From Ecdyonurus torrentis (taxonomy: Eukaryota; Arthropoda; Insecta; Ephemeroptera; Heptageniidae): a DNA stretch of 64,000 nucleotides. Positions 23,812-36,604 of the stretch are shown here, piece by piece; the stretch's first letter is position 1; the number at the start of each line of letters is the position of its first letter. Both the position numbers and the translations under genes were made by a program. The stretch covers positions 2,112,214 to 2,176,213 of the forward strand of contig OX439136.1 of assembly GCA_949318235.1 (NCBI GenBank). The letters run 5' to 3'. Under the pieces are notes generated by a model that was not told the origin of the DNA, made no database searches, and saw only the letters and a list, made by a program, of their open reading frames with translations.

Positions 23812-24845
23812 TTACAAAGTGATGTTGTACCGCTAGATCGTGCCATGTTAAAATGTAAATTGATGACTAATATTGTTTATGTATGTTTGTTCCAGGTAAA
23901 TGTCCACTCTCCTTTCACGATCACTACTCAATACAGGCGATGTACAGTATACGTACCCTCAATGTAAGTTTTATCTATCATCATCCACCCATCTCAGCAA
24001 TCACAATGAATTCTCAGATTGCTATATAATCTATACAACAATAGAATTTCGCTTGTCTATTGTCATTTTATTAAAGCGCCTAAAAATCTACTTCCGCTGA
24101 AAATGCAAAATAATAATAATAATATTAATAAAAATATAAATTATGTATCTAACAAAAAAAAAGTTAAAAAAAATTTGTATGATAATTTTTTGTCCGCCAT
24201 CATAACTTTCAGAAAAGCAGAAATAATAAAGAAAAAATTGAATGTGTTCATGACATTGGTTTTCAAATTCTTGTCCAGTTTCATTGGATCCGAATACGAT
24301 ATAGATAAAGATCCGGATCAGACCAATTTTATATAGAGAACCCACCTACCTATACGTATAGGTATAGATTATGGATTTGTAATTATTTTTCAATCGATTT
24401 ATCTTCGGCATTTCAATTATAGTTGAATGTTTTCACGTCTGTACGTGAATTAAAGCCGATTAAGTATGCTTAAAAAAATGTAGTATGAATATATTTTATA
24501 AATAATCCGTATTAGAAAAGTATCAGGATTTTGTTAAAAGTATATAAACAAAAAAATATACTAAAAACAAACGATAAAATGAACTGCGAAACATATAATA
24601 TGTAAAAAAAATAACTTTTTGTAAATTTAAAATTTTTGAACCAAAGCATCACGAATTTTGGAAATCTGCTAACCCCTTCTTTCTTCCTTCACCTAATTAA
24701 ATAATAATTAACGTGTTTTACTTGGGCTAATATAAACTTTTAATTTAAATCAACAATACAATACGACAGCCGCAGTTGCAAACATAAGCCTCGTAATGGA
24801 CTTTTCTTAAGTGAAAATGCGTTTTTTTCCCCACTTAAAAACGAT
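23812..24845. other. Intergenic DNA with one splice-flanked exon candidate
   Basis: 23896-23963 is flanked by TTTGTTCCAG and by AAT|GTAAGTT and is open in one frame (see findings). The overlapping frames at 23900-24345 are AT-rich and not supported. An 18-bp perfect palindrome, TACCTATACGTATAGGTA, lies at 24347-24364. Confidence 0.4.
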
Positions 24846-24965
24846 ATTGCAATTAAATGTTTCTAATTGTTGCAAAAAGCAAGTGAAAACGATTTTTCCA
24901 TAAGAAATGCATTAAGAATATTTCAAATTATTTTAAATAATTTTTTCCGTTGCAAGTGGTCAAAA
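24846..24965 (+). mobile_element. Fam-11 element, diverged
   Basis: It contains TTTTTCCATAAGAAATGCATT and ends GTTGCAAGTGGTC, matching the copy at 52512-52635. The left terminal repeat is degraded. Confidence 0.6.
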
Positions 24966-25747
24966 TTTAAAATTCAAATTCAAAATATATTTCTTTATTT
25001 CTTTCATCCTACAATCACAATACACAACAATGCATATCCGCTTAGGTTATTGTAAATAAAAATTGACAATTAGAAATGATAGTCAATACAATGCAATAAT
25101 TACACAATAATAAGGAAATATATACTGTATACAGTATACAATATAATATAGTTAATATTAATGAGAATAGATTGAAGAGATATGTTATATTTAGTCATTT
25201 AAAAATTCATCAATTGCATAATATTGTTTGTTTAATAGTAACTTTTTCAATGCTTTTTTAAACTTGATAGGATCTTCAATCTGTCTAATTAATCTTAATA
25301 TAAAAAGTTTAATTGCTTGTATTCTCTAATTGCAGTATTAAATATAAGACTTTGATGGATGCATCACCTAAATATTATCAAGTAACCAGTTTATAATAAT
25401 CGAGTGCAGAGAAAGTTGCATGCAACTTGATATATAAAAGTGCATGCAACTGCAGTATAATATGATATCACCCTTAGGTACGACTTCGTTACCTTTTTTT
25501 TTTAACTAACAATTTTCAAACACAAGGCTTATGTTAGTTCATTAGTCTCTTCCTAACCTTCGAGATATATATATTTATAGTACGTATAATTTATTATTTG
25601 CAATTATTATTATTTTTATATTAGCTTTTTATTATACATTACTTTTTTTTTTGTCTTATTTTAATAATCATATTGCGCCTAAAGGAATGTAGTTAAATAT
25701 AAATGAATTAGGTAATTTAGAAAACTAATATTTAGTTTTTAAATCTA
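24966..25747. other. AT-rich intergenic DNA, nothing recognised
   Basis: No gene or repeat family was recognised. The words GTTGCATGCAACTTG near 25415-25450 form a short palindromic cluster. Confidence 0.5.
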
Positions 25748-25870
25748 ATGCCTTGTTCACAATAAGATTTTTCTAATTGGAATAGTTAAGTGAGTTCTAT
25801 AAGAATGCATGGTATTTTAATCAAATAATTAAGAATTCTAATTAGAAAAAGCTTATTGTGAACAAGGCAT
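25748..25870. mobile_element. Short inverted-repeat element related to Fam-12
   Basis: 123 bp with terminal inverted repeat ATGCCTTGTTCACAATAAG followed by TTTTTCTAATT. It shares the TTCACAAT core of the Fam-12 ends. A TGAA microsatellite begins at its right end. Confidence 0.75.
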
Positions 25871-25871
25871 T

Positions 25872-26004
25872 TTGAATGAATGAATGAATGAATGAATGAA
25901 TGAATGAATGAATGAATGAATGAATGAATGAATGAATGAATGAATGAATGAATGAATGAATGAATGAATGAATGAATGAATGAATGAATGAATGAATGAA
26001 TGAA
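25872..26004. repeat. (TGAA)33 microsatellite
   Basis: A pure tetranucleotide tract of about 133 bp. The His-Ser-Phe-Ile frame at 25853-26065 is its translation. Confidence 0.95.
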
Positions 26005-26595
26005 ATGGAGCTTGTGCTATATGTATATAAAATAGGTTTGTGATGCCTCTTCCAGGTAGCCGCAAATTTGTAAAGATCTTTTATTTCTTGGAAATTTGTA
26101 TTATATAATATAGAATCTTCATTTTGAAGCGAGAAGATCGCAAGCTCTTGGCCAAGTTCTCTTGGCGATCACTTGTATAGGATAAGCTGATTACCACTGG
26201 CTATAGCTTCTTACAAATGGAAGAAGAAAAAAAAATCACCTTTCCCCCCCCCCCCCCCTACTTTAAAAATTATATTTATTACTTTTATCCATGTCGATTT
26301 GCACTGCACTTGATTTTCATTTGAAACTTATTGTGTGTATATTTGAGTTGTACCTCCCCCCCCCCCTCAAAGTACATTAATTGTAAGTACTAAAGACAAC
26401 ACGCCCAACCTAAGTACTTAATACTGTAGAATGCACTTACGGTGTTTACATTATACCATACCATGGTATGAGTCCTTTAGACAATTAACAGCGATATTTA
26501 CACAATCTTTGGGACCATGAGCTTGCTTTTTTATTTCAATAAATTATTGAGAAAATTCTGCCCGGAAATAATTCTACTTTAAATTTACTACGGTG
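26005..26595. other. Intergenic DNA with two C runs
   Basis: C15 lies at 26244-26258 and a C-rich run at 26354-26366. The perfect palindrome CATACCATGGTATG lies at about 26457-26470. No gene was recognised. Confidence 0.5.
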
Positions 26596-26652
26596 TATCT
26601 ATAAAAATAGCATAGCATAAACAGCATAATTATTTATGCTATCTCATTATAT
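26596..26652. mobile_element. Fam-1 fragment
   Basis: A short stretch with TAGCATAAACAGCATAATTA, matching Fam-1 words only. Confidence 0.4.
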
Positions 26653-27148
26653 TTATAGTTTCCGTTTATCAGGTGATTTGGATAATAATCCTAACTCTTA
26701 TATGAGCCTAAGTGAGAAAATGTTCAAATATATATTTTTGTGAGAAAACGTTGTTAAAGTTAATTGACTCAAGTTTCCGCAGTGTTACTGTCATTTATTT
26801 TAGTATTACATTTTGACTTGTTTAGAGAGCATTTGATGATGTAAATAGGATGAATCAGTATCTCAAGTATGTGAAAAAATAACGAAATATTAACCAAAAT
26901 ATTAAAAAAAAAAAAAAAAAATCTTTAGTTGCAATTTTTTTAAAAAATTATTTCAATGTCGTAAATTTGAACCACGCTTTTGTGCGGCGCTCAGAATGAC
27001 AAAAATTTGTCTCTTTTGTCAAAAAGGTTTTTCTTACTTTTGCGGATCCCCTAACCACTTTAAAATGTTCAAAATAGCTTTAAACAAAATAATGAAAAAA
27101 AAAATTAACAATCTGGCCCAATTTTGGAATTTTTATGTCAATTTGTTC

Positions 27149-27183
<35 letters not shown>

Positions 27184-27298
27184 GATTTTTTGTCCATTTT
27201 TTATGTACTTATCTGTTGTATCGTATAATATACTGCCACTGAAGAGGGCGAAGTTTATCCTAGGCTGATATGCATTTTATTTTAGTTTTTTATTAATA
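26653..27298. other. AT-rich DNA with a T33 run
   Basis: A T run lies at 27149-27181. A Fam-4-like phrase (GTATCTCAAGTATGTGA) lies near 26859. The frame at 26996-27268 spans the T run and is not supported. Confidence 0.45.
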
Positions 27299-27360
27299 AA
27301 AATATGAATACATACATACATAAGTGCCACCAAGACAATGAAGTCTTATCGGTGGGTGCT
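27299..27360 (-). mobile_element. Possible 3' end of a non-LTR retrotransposon with stem-loop
   Basis: On the minus strand a stem-loop, CCACCGATAAGAC, loop, GTCTTGGTGG, is followed by a TATG repeat tail. Terminal stem-loop plus short tandem tail is known from several LINE clades. Only the last ~60 bp are visible. Confidence 0.35.
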
Positions 27361-28319
27361 TAATCAACATAATATAAAAATGTTAGGAAGCATAAACAAT
27401 ATTACAATAATAATTAAACAAAATCACCACATTTCTTTTTTCTTTTTTTTTTGTTTTTTTTTTAACTATACAAGAGAATAAACAGAAATTGTTACTAAAT
27501 TTTGAACAAACAAAACACTAGTTTTACATAAATACCAATTTTTTACCTTTGCTTTTAATTCTTTGTTACTCTTTGCATGGTTTGCATATACATGCACCCT
27601 ACCTATATGCACCGTACCTATATGCAAAACTTGAATGGTTAAATGTGCACTCGGTGAGAAGCAAATAAAGCTACTTATGTTCACCCACTCAACCATACCA
27701 ACTGTGTATATTATGATATAAAAACATATTAAGTAAACTAAAACTATATAAGTAATAATTACATAAGAGTAATAATTATATAAAAATAAACAACAAAATG
27801 AGCCATAAAAACATTCAATAAAATTTTCATATAATATGTTATGCGAGAGAAATTATCGCATATTATAAATTGAACTTAAAAAAAAAAAAAAAAGGAGAAA
27901 TTTTTTTTATTGGTTTTCCGTTGCAAAATGTGGAACACTTACACTTTTTAATATACTGTACGTAACGTTGGAATGTTGTTTATATGTGTGTGTTTTTAAC
28001 ACATAGTACTTCTTGTTATTTATTACCGTTCGTATGATATGGAAATCAATTGTTTTATTACTATAAAAAAAAGGTGATTGGGAAGCTATTGTTATTAAAT
28101 TTAATATTTTAATGATTTTTAGTTATTATTTTAATAATTGTTATTATAAAACAATTGCTTTGTTTTAGTTATAAAATATAACTAAATTTAAATTTTAAAC
28201 ATAAAAAAAAAAAATGATAAAAAATGATGAAAAACAAATTACATAATATATTATTCATGAATTTATATTTTAAACTTAATATAATATTTCTTGAGTCGTA
28301 ATATAATTTTATTTAGTTA
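27361..28319. other. AT-rich intergenic DNA, nothing recognised
   Basis: A- and T-runs only. The minus frame at 27466-27696 contains the repeated phrase HIGTVHIGRVHV, which comes from a local duplication (CACCCTACCTATATG and CACCGTACCTATATG). No support for a gene. Confidence 0.45.
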
Positions 28320-28380
28320 CACACAGAAATAAATGCTCGATTATGCTAGGTATCTAATTACATTGAACATAATTTATGCC
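28320..28380. mobile_element. Fam-1 fragment
   Basis: Fragment carrying GAACATAATTTATGCC only. Confidence 0.35.
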
Positions 28381-28456
28381 GAAGAACTATACTTTTTCAA
28401 ACAAAACAGAACTTAAAAATTTATTTAAAAAAAATTTTCAGTTCAACATTATTTAT

Positions 28457-28493
<37 letters not shown>

Positions 28494-29089
28494 TAAGCAT
28501 AGGCAACTTTTTTTTTTGTCATGATTTCGTTATTCGATGGCAAATGTTGTGCTGGTTGTATAAGTTCATTTTCTTTCCATTGACAAAAAAAAAAAAAAAA
28601 AAATTGTTGTTCAGCTTACGTTATCCAAGAAGCAAAACCTAAACAAATGAATATAGACTTTGTAATGCTGCTTTTGATTTTAGGAGATAGAAAATAAAAT
28701 ATGATTTATTTATTATTATTATCAACACCTCTCCTTGCAAACTTTTCCAAACATTAGATATATAATTTTGTCCCCAAAAAATGACAAAGAAGGTAAAAAC
28801 AACAACTTGAATTGCGAGTTAGTAAAAAAACAATTGATAGAAAGCGGAAGTAGTAGTTGTTAGGCTTCCTGATTTATATTTGTATGTATATAATAGCGAA
28901 GTGAGTGAATCAACACAAAACATATTGTTGACATTGGAGTAACGCAAGGTTGCCCCTCCTCCTCCTATGTAATATATGAACACAATGCAGTGTAATATCT
29001 ATCTTTTATAGCGACATAATTTGTAATTAAAATAGTAATGAACTTCTTGTAAATGTTACCAGTATAATGTACTGTACTCAATTCAATAC
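28381..29089. other. AT-rich DNA with poly-A runs
   Basis: A33 lies at about 28459-28491 and A18 at 28585-28602. No gene was recognised. Confidence 0.5.
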
Positions 29090-29414
29090 TATAGGGTGTA
29101 TACATTCATCATAAAGTCTACGCCATGTTGGAGCACTCAATAACATGGGCAGCATAGGAAAATAACATTTTGCCAGTTTAAAAATAAAAATACTAAGCAA
29201 TATTTTTGAGAGCATTGATGTTGTTAATAGCTTGAATTAGTATCTCAAGTATGTAAGAAAAATTATAACGACAATTTTTTTTATCCAATTTCCCAAAGAA
29301 AATAGCCAAAAATCAAAGTTAATCCTATATATTATTATGCTGAGCAATGTTATTCATTACTCCAGTATGGCATCAAAGTGCATTAAATATGACGTCATGT
29401 GGATACACCCTATA
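29090..29414 (+). mobile_element. Fam-4 MITE, full length
   Basis: 325 bp from TATAGGGTGTATACATTCAT to GGATACACCCTATA, with TGACGTCA at 29390-29397. It is the cleanest reference copy of the family. TATA ends fit a TA target duplication. Confidence 0.8.
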
Positions 29415-30672
29415 CTATTATTCCCATCATGATATAATCATGATCTCCATCATCTTAAGTTTTTTGAATCAATACTAAATATAGTTTTACACATCTGGAG
29501 ATTTTAATACCTGAAAATCTTCATTACATTTAAGTTTGTTTATATGCCTGTTTACTTAGAATTTACATAATATGTACATAAAAAATAAATAATTTTAGTT
29601 ATTTTCTTTATATAATAATTATAATAATTATTTAATGTTTTTTTTTTTTTAATATAAATTTTTTTTTGAGGCGGTGGGGGACCGACTTGGACCGGAAATC
29701 GCTAAAAGAAAAACTATATTTTCCCAATAATTTTTAGTACATGATTTAATTGCAATAAAACAAACACTATAACTTTCAAATAAAATCAAGTAAATTTAAA
29801 ATATATTTTTTTATATAAAAAACAAAATTTAATGATATTTTTAATTGTAAAAAAGTTTCTAATTTGACTAAAATTTTCCGCTCAAATTTAAATTTCCACA
29901 TTTACATGTTATCTTTAAAGTGTAATAACTTAAATGTTTGATCGTGTTTTCACATGTTTGACATAACTAAATTTTGAAGTAACATTTCTTCTTTACTTTG
30001 TGTTATTATTATTATTCGCAACTGTCCTAGTTTGCGAGATATCAGTCGGTCACCTACCCCTTTAATTAATTAATGATTTACGTCATATCGAGGTATAGCT
30101 TATGTTGAAAGGAAGATGGGTTATATCACTTGGAATACTGAATTGAAGGTTTAGATTTGAGTGTGAACATATATGGCCGTAAGCTTGCTTTTCTCCCTGT
30201 TCACCAGCAATTTTAGCCACTTGAAATTGGTCCAAGCCTTTGGAAGCAGAGTTAATCGTATAAAATATTGTGCCACAAATTATATCAAAAAGTCGTGATA
30301 AACCAAATTGTCATATATTATCAATATTAAATAAATAAATAAATAAAATATAAGTTCGTTTCTCTCTCTCTCTCTGAACATTTTGGCAGTGATGATTACT
30401 ATATAGACGTGAACATTACTCGCACGTAACAATGCCATGGAGTGACATAACAATTGAATGTTTACACAACAATAATATAAAAGTAAAAGTCACCCACATA
30501 GTTAACAATAATCGTTATTATTATTATCGTACTTTCGCTCTGTAGACTAAATAGATCATACTTTTTATAAGAACCAAGTTCAAAATCATTGTAACGATAT
30601 TCGAAGGTTAAATTATATATTTTTAATGATATTATGTTTTTATTTTAACATTTTACTGTATGTATAATCTTG
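29415..30672. other. AT-rich DNA with an old diverged repeat
   Basis: 29675-30065 shares CGACTTGGACCGGAAATCG with 21602. It also shares GAGATATCAGTCGGTCACC with 41645-41665 (AGATATCGCTGGTCACCTAC), suggesting an old dispersed family of ~390 bp. Short AAAT and CT repeats lie at 30330-30374. Confidence 0.4.
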
Positions 30673-30794
30673 TATAGGGTGTATGCATTCATGTCAAAAT
30701 AAACACCATATTGGATCACTCAATAAAATGGGCTGCATAGGAACAAAAATTGCTAGTTTAAAAATACTGAGCAATATTTTTGAGACATATATAC
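30673..30794 (+). mobile_element. Fam-4 MITE, left half
   Basis: It runs from TATAGGGTGTATGCATTCAT to GAGCAATATTTTTGAGA. The right half is absent. The frame at 30683-30946 starts in it and is an artefact. Confidence 0.7.
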
Positions 30795-31911
<1,117 letters not shown>

Positions 31912-32003
31912 TTGTTCTTATATAGCATATTATGAGACAAACAAACAAACAATTATGCTATAGCACTAACGTTCATCATTACAGTATAATTTATGCTATA
32001 ATG
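31912..32003. mobile_element. Fam-1 fragment
   Basis: It contains AATTATGCTATAGCAC and CAGTATAATTTATGCTATAA, directly before Fam-14. Confidence 0.45.
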
Positions 32004-32005
32004 TA

Positions 32006-32136
32006 TGTACAGCTCTGACCAAAAGTTCCCCAACGATTTAGATATAGGCTACCCGCAAGCACCCAATGTTATCTTTATGAGAAAATCGCAGCGGCCGCCG
32101 CTGCCCCGTTCTGGAACTTTTGTCCAGAGCTGTACA
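32006..32136 (-). mobile_element. Fam-14 MITE, full length
   Basis: 131 bp with terminal inverted repeat TGTACAGCTCTG(G)ACAAAAGTTCC. The interior is unusually GC-rich, with GCGGCCGC at 32091-32098. TACAGCTCTG-type ends with TA flanks are seen in Tc1/mariner-like elements (family-level inference). Confidence 0.75.
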
Positions 32137-32173
32137 TATTATGGTTGCATTACTTCACATAAGCATAACATTA

Positions 32174-32434
32174 CACTGAAAGAAAAGTGTGCATTACTTC
32201 AGTTACAAATCCTATAACTTATTTGAGATAAACACTTTTGAGTTATTATGAGTAGCTAAAATAATACGTTTTATAACAGTTTAAAATAGCCTAAAATAAC
32301 TGAAAATAACTCAAAAAAACTTAAATTAGCTATTTTTAGTAACTTGCTAAAATGCATTATTTTAGCTGCTCATAATAACTCAAAAATGTGTATCTCAAAT
32401 TAGGATTCGTAACTTAAGTAATGCACACTTTTTT
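32174..32434. mobile_element. Fam-6 foldback MITE
   Basis: ~260 bp and self-complementary over most of its length: TGCATTACTTCAGTTAC on the left pairs with GTAACTTAAGTAATGCA on the right. It starts ACACTGAAAGAAAAG. Confidence 0.75.
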
Positions 32435-32515
32435 TGATACAGTTTTTGGTCGAGGAAACGAGAATTTAACTGAAGTATTATATATGTTTTTGTCTGTGTA
32501 TCAATTTGAACCATA

Positions 32516-32759
32516 TACACTATAAAAAATGGTACATTACTTTAGTTACTAATGCAGTTTAGCAAGTTATTAACTATAGCTAATTAAACTTAAAATAGCT
32601 CAAATAAACTTTAAAAAAAAAATTAAAAAACTTAAATTAGCTATTTTTAATAATTTGCTAAAATACATTATTTTAGCTTCTCATAATAACTTAAAAGTGA
32701 TTATCTTAAATAAATTAGGAATCGTAACTAAAGTAATGCACCATTTTTTTAGAGTGTAT
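32516..32759. mobile_element. Fam-6 foldback MITE
   Basis: It starts TACACTATAAAAAATGG and ends CCATTTTTTTAGAGTGTA, the best-preserved termini of the family. TA at both ends fits a TA target duplication. Confidence 0.75.
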
Positions 32760-33036
32760 AAGCCATATTAGGAGATTAATTTTTATATAATATAATATGA
32801 TATTATCAATATTCAAATCCCTATAATATGAAGACTGTAAAATGAAAACATGTTCACGCATAAATAAGTCACGAAATAAATCGTATCCACATCTAGCGGC
32901 CAAGTGTAAAACTAAAATCAAGTTATGCGTATAGTACTTTATACCCTGCTAAATTACCAAACTGGGACTTTTATACATACATAGCCAGAGCTGCCCATAA
33001 ATCTCAAGCAGTCGAAATTATCACTCGAAAAAAAAA
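32760..33036. other. Intergenic DNA, nothing recognised
   Basis: No repeat family or gene was recognised apart from a poly-A run near 33030. Confidence 0.4.
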
Positions 33037-33276
33037 AAAAAAATTGGAGGGTCACCATGCTAGATTTTAAATTATGATTTTTTTTAAAGTGATATAGTCC
33101 TATAAGAGCCCATGTTACATTAAACAATTATTTTCTCACTTATTTGATGGTCACGGGTTCTGAAAATTTTAACATAGGTAGCTGTTACTGTTAACTTTCA
33201 AATGTCATCAAAAAATTTATATATATATATTTTTTTTTTTAGTTTTATATTTTGAGATGCAAGCCACCTGAATACA
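33037..33276 (-). mobile_element. Fam-10 element
   Basis: It starts GGAGGGTCACCATGCTAG, contains GATGGTCACGGGTTCTGAAA and ends CCACCTGAATAC. It is the reverse of 16266-16545, and 55663-55830 is a third copy. Confidence 0.65.
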
Positions 33277-33575
33277 GCCCTCAACCTACAGATTCCATTA
33301 CATAAGTACTGTACTTTGTCATAGTGCAGTACCTCGCGACAATGTCACCAGCATGCATGCACTTTGCACTACAGGATGTAACTTGATCATATTTCCGCTC
33401 AATTCTCATGCATATTATCATAAAAAATACAAATTTTTGTATCTTGCAAGGCTTTTACGTAGAAATATGATGGTTTTGCTGACTTTGCATTGTTTTGTTT
33501 GTACGTATTAATAGAATGTGTAATTATTAATAATAAAATTAAAAAAAAAAATCAAGTATATTAAAAAAAATATAT
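33277..33575. other. Intergenic DNA, nothing recognised
   Basis: The stretch at 33290-33410 is slightly richer in GC but holds no recognised feature. Confidence 0.4.
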
Positions 33576-33869
33576 TATAGGGTGTATGCATTCATGTTAA
33601 TAATCACTCAATAAAATGGGTGAAATAGGAAAATAATTTATTTTGCCAGTTTAAAACCACTATGCAATATTTTTGAGAGCATTGATGCTGTAAATATGTT
33701 GAATTAGTATCTCAAGTATATGTGAGAAAAATAACATGAACAACAAATTAGGCGTTTTCCCAAAGAAAATTGGCTTAAATTAAGTTTATCCTATGCTGAG
33801 CAATGTTATGCACTACTCCAGTATGGACTCCAAGTGCAATAAATATGACGTCATCCGCATACACCCTAT
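33576..33869 (+). mobile_element. Fam-4 MITE
   Basis: It runs from TATAGGGTGTATGCATTCAT to CGCATACACCCTAT, with TGACGTCA at 33846-33853. About 30 bp shorter than 29090-29414 because of a deletion near the left end. Confidence 0.8.
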
Positions 33870-33924
33870 GTTAGTTATTATTTTATTTTCTTCAAGTTGT
33901 ACTTTGTTATTTTTATTTACGGCC

Positions 33925-34128
33925 AAATGTAAATACGTATAAATTATGCTGGCTTATATTTAGCACAGTTAGTTCAAAACTATAAATTATGCTATATTGC
34001 ATAATAATTATGTTATATAGCATAAATATTATGTGGTACAGCATAATTATTTATGATGTACTAATTTACTTAGCATCATTTATGCTATAATGACATGCAG
34101 CATAAATTACGTCATTTATTCCGGGTAA
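33925..34128 (-). mobile_element. Fam-1 MITE
   Basis: It contains TAAATTATGCTATATTGCAT and ends GCATAAATTACGTCATTTAT. Close to full length. Confidence 0.65.
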
Positions 34129-34176
34129 TATTTTATTTTTTTGTTGAAACAATTTTTTTTATTTAATCCATCCATA

Positions 34177-34211
<35 letters not shown>

Positions 34212-34676
34212 CCACGATCAAAAAAAGATTGACGTCAAAATCTAAGTAACGTGTTATTTTTTAGATATTTCTCGTACTAAATAAAAGTACCTGAATTGTT
34301 AATTTTGTTTACTTTTTATGTTCGCTCATCATCATCATTTGCTGTCCTATAATGTTTACAAACCAACAAAAAAAGAAGTAAAAGACGTAATGATAAAAGT
34401 AAACAAACGATAATCTTATAGTTCCGTCTTTTTAATGACGTCAGAAACTAATAACATTAAGAAAAAAAAATACTATGGACACAAAATAAGTACTTCAAAA
34501 TATTACACTCCAGTGCAAAAAATATAAATTATAATTAAAGTATGCAGACAGAAAATTGCGAATTATATTTGCACTTCACTATTGCATGTTCTAGTAACCT
34601 TGAATGCGCCAATAAAAAAACTAACTGCAAAATTGCACAATTAATTAAATTATATATATTATATATACAGTACATA

Positions 34677-34768
<92 letters not shown>

Positions 34769-35243
34769 CAATTAGTAAGGATTGCTTAACCATTTACTGT
34801 ATATAATAATTCATATAGGTTTTGCAATATATGTAATTACAAATTTAAAAGCTATAAAAACAAAACAAAACCAAAAAAATTAATATAATAAAATTGGCAA
34901 TATTAATAATAATTATATAATGTATTAATTAATATTATATTTAGAGGTTAATACTTCTTATTTATTATACTTTTAACTTTAAAGTGAAATTTATGTAGGT
35001 ATAATATGTGATTAGTTTATAGTAAAATATCGTATACATATAGGTTGGAGTATAATTTTAATATTCAGCACCTAAATGTCCAAGTGAGTGAAAGTTTTTA
35101 TTATAATATGAAAAATATTTAAGAATAGTATGTGTGGTACTTTTATTTATTTATTTATTTTACCGTGTATTGTGGAATTTTATTATTTTACGTGTGTATA
35201 GTCTTTCAGTATTTAACATTACAAATAAAATATTAGTACTTGC

Positions 35244-35274
<31 letters not shown>

Positions 35275-35347
35275 CAAGAAATCAAATCAATTTTTTAGCC
35301 TTCTCAAGACAAGTCAAATTTTCAGACAACTTTAATTATAGATAATG
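34129..35347. repeat. AT-rich DNA with CT, TA and T tracts
   Basis: A CT tract lies at 34180-34208, a TA tract at 34682-34765 and a T26 run at 35249-35274. TGACGTCA lies at 34436-34443. The Tyr-Ile frames at 34535-34771 come from the TA tract. No gene was recognised. Confidence 0.8.
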
Positions 35348-35490
35348 GCACTTAAGAAAAGTGTGCATTCCTTCAGTCATACGAATCCTAACTTATTTGA
35401 GATAAACACTTTTAAGTTATTTTGAGCAGCTAAAATAATACATTTTAGCAAATTATTAACAATTAGCTAATTTTCATTTTCATTTTTTTT

Positions 35491-35536
<46 letters not shown>

Positions 35537-35660
35537 ATTTTAAGTTTTAGCTATTGTTAACAATTTGCTAAAATGCATTATTTTAGCTGCTCATAATAAC
35601 TTAAAAGTGATTATCTCAAATAAGTTAGGATTCGTAACTGGAGTAATGCACTCCTCTTTT
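35348..35660. mobile_element. Fam-6 foldback MITE with internal poly-T
   Basis: Both arms are present (TTATTTGAGATAAACACTTT and its complement). A T run of ~42 bases at 35492-35533 sits at the loop. Confidence 0.7.
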
Positions 35661-36354
35661 TATTTTTTATTATTATTATTTTATTATTATATTAATACAG
35701 TCACTTACTTTTTTTTAACACGTCACTTTATCACGAAGACGTCGGTCTTTATAAAATAATTACAATGTATTACACAAATAGAATAATCAAATAGTAAAAT
35801 AGATCAGAACAGTTGCGGACTCACTCTAGAGCCTGTTTTTGTCACAAATATGTATTTAAAAAAAAAAAAGTCATAATTTTTTTGACAAAGAAAAAACATT
35901 TATTTTTATAAAGCACTAAAATTGAAACTATATAAAAATTTACTGGTGAGTCATTAATTTTTTGTTTACAATAACATTAAAATTAACTCAGTTATGCATT
36001 TTTAAAAACATAATTATTTATCATAAATACCTAAGCTTAATTGGTAGTTTTTTTTATATTGATCTTACATAATACAAGACTGTCAATTTTTATCATTTCT
36101 TCAGAGTTCAATAAAAAACAAGCTTTAATTTTTTTTCTATATAGTTTTGTTGTCAAAAAACTGTGTCCACTGTGCGTTGTTTTAGTTTGTTTATTCCAGT
36201 TTTTTTATTATATATTTTTTACTTGTAAAGGAAGAACAATTATAAAACTATTTTTAATCTTGTTTTGTCTTGATTTTTCAAGAAAGTCCTGTTTAGCAAT
36301 TATATAAATTAAGTGTGACAGATACATAAACACAGAAGACCAAAATAACTAGAC
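35661..36354. other. AT-rich intergenic DNA
   Basis: The frame at 36041-36307 is a T-rich hydrophobic string with no motif and no codon bias visible. It is not supported as a gene. Confidence 0.45.
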
Positions 36355-36430
36355 GTAATAATAATAATAATAATAATAAACGGCTTTTATTGGACGAAAT
36401 CAGGCGTACAACCTCTCAATTTAACCCAAC
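36355..36430 (-). mobile_element. Possible 3' tail of a non-LTR retrotransposon
   Basis: On the minus strand CCTGATTTCGTCCAATAAAA is followed by GCCG and a (TTA)n tail. Like the stretch at 19493 it carries AATAAA just before the tail. It is cut off by the Fam-5 element at 36435. Confidence 0.35.
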
Positions 36431-36604
36431 TGTTTTAAAGGCGTAGTTTGAACAATAAAGTTGTGTAATATCCTAAGAAACCTGAAAATCAACGTTGATC
36501 TGGCTGGAGTCATTGATTTCTAATTTATTTTACATTCACAAAATGACACTGGCGGTCACTGACGTCACAGCTTGCCCGGTTTACGCGCGCGAGGACTAGT
36601 AAGC

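Noticed and set aside
24019..24345. Overlapping 105-codon (plus) and 85-codon (minus) frames
   Set aside because: AT-driven residue use, mutual overlap, no motif and no splice or start context in favour.
36041..36307. 88-codon hydrophobic frame resembling a membrane protein
   Set aside because: T-rich DNA gives F, L and I in any frame; no charged borders or motif that would support a membrane protein.
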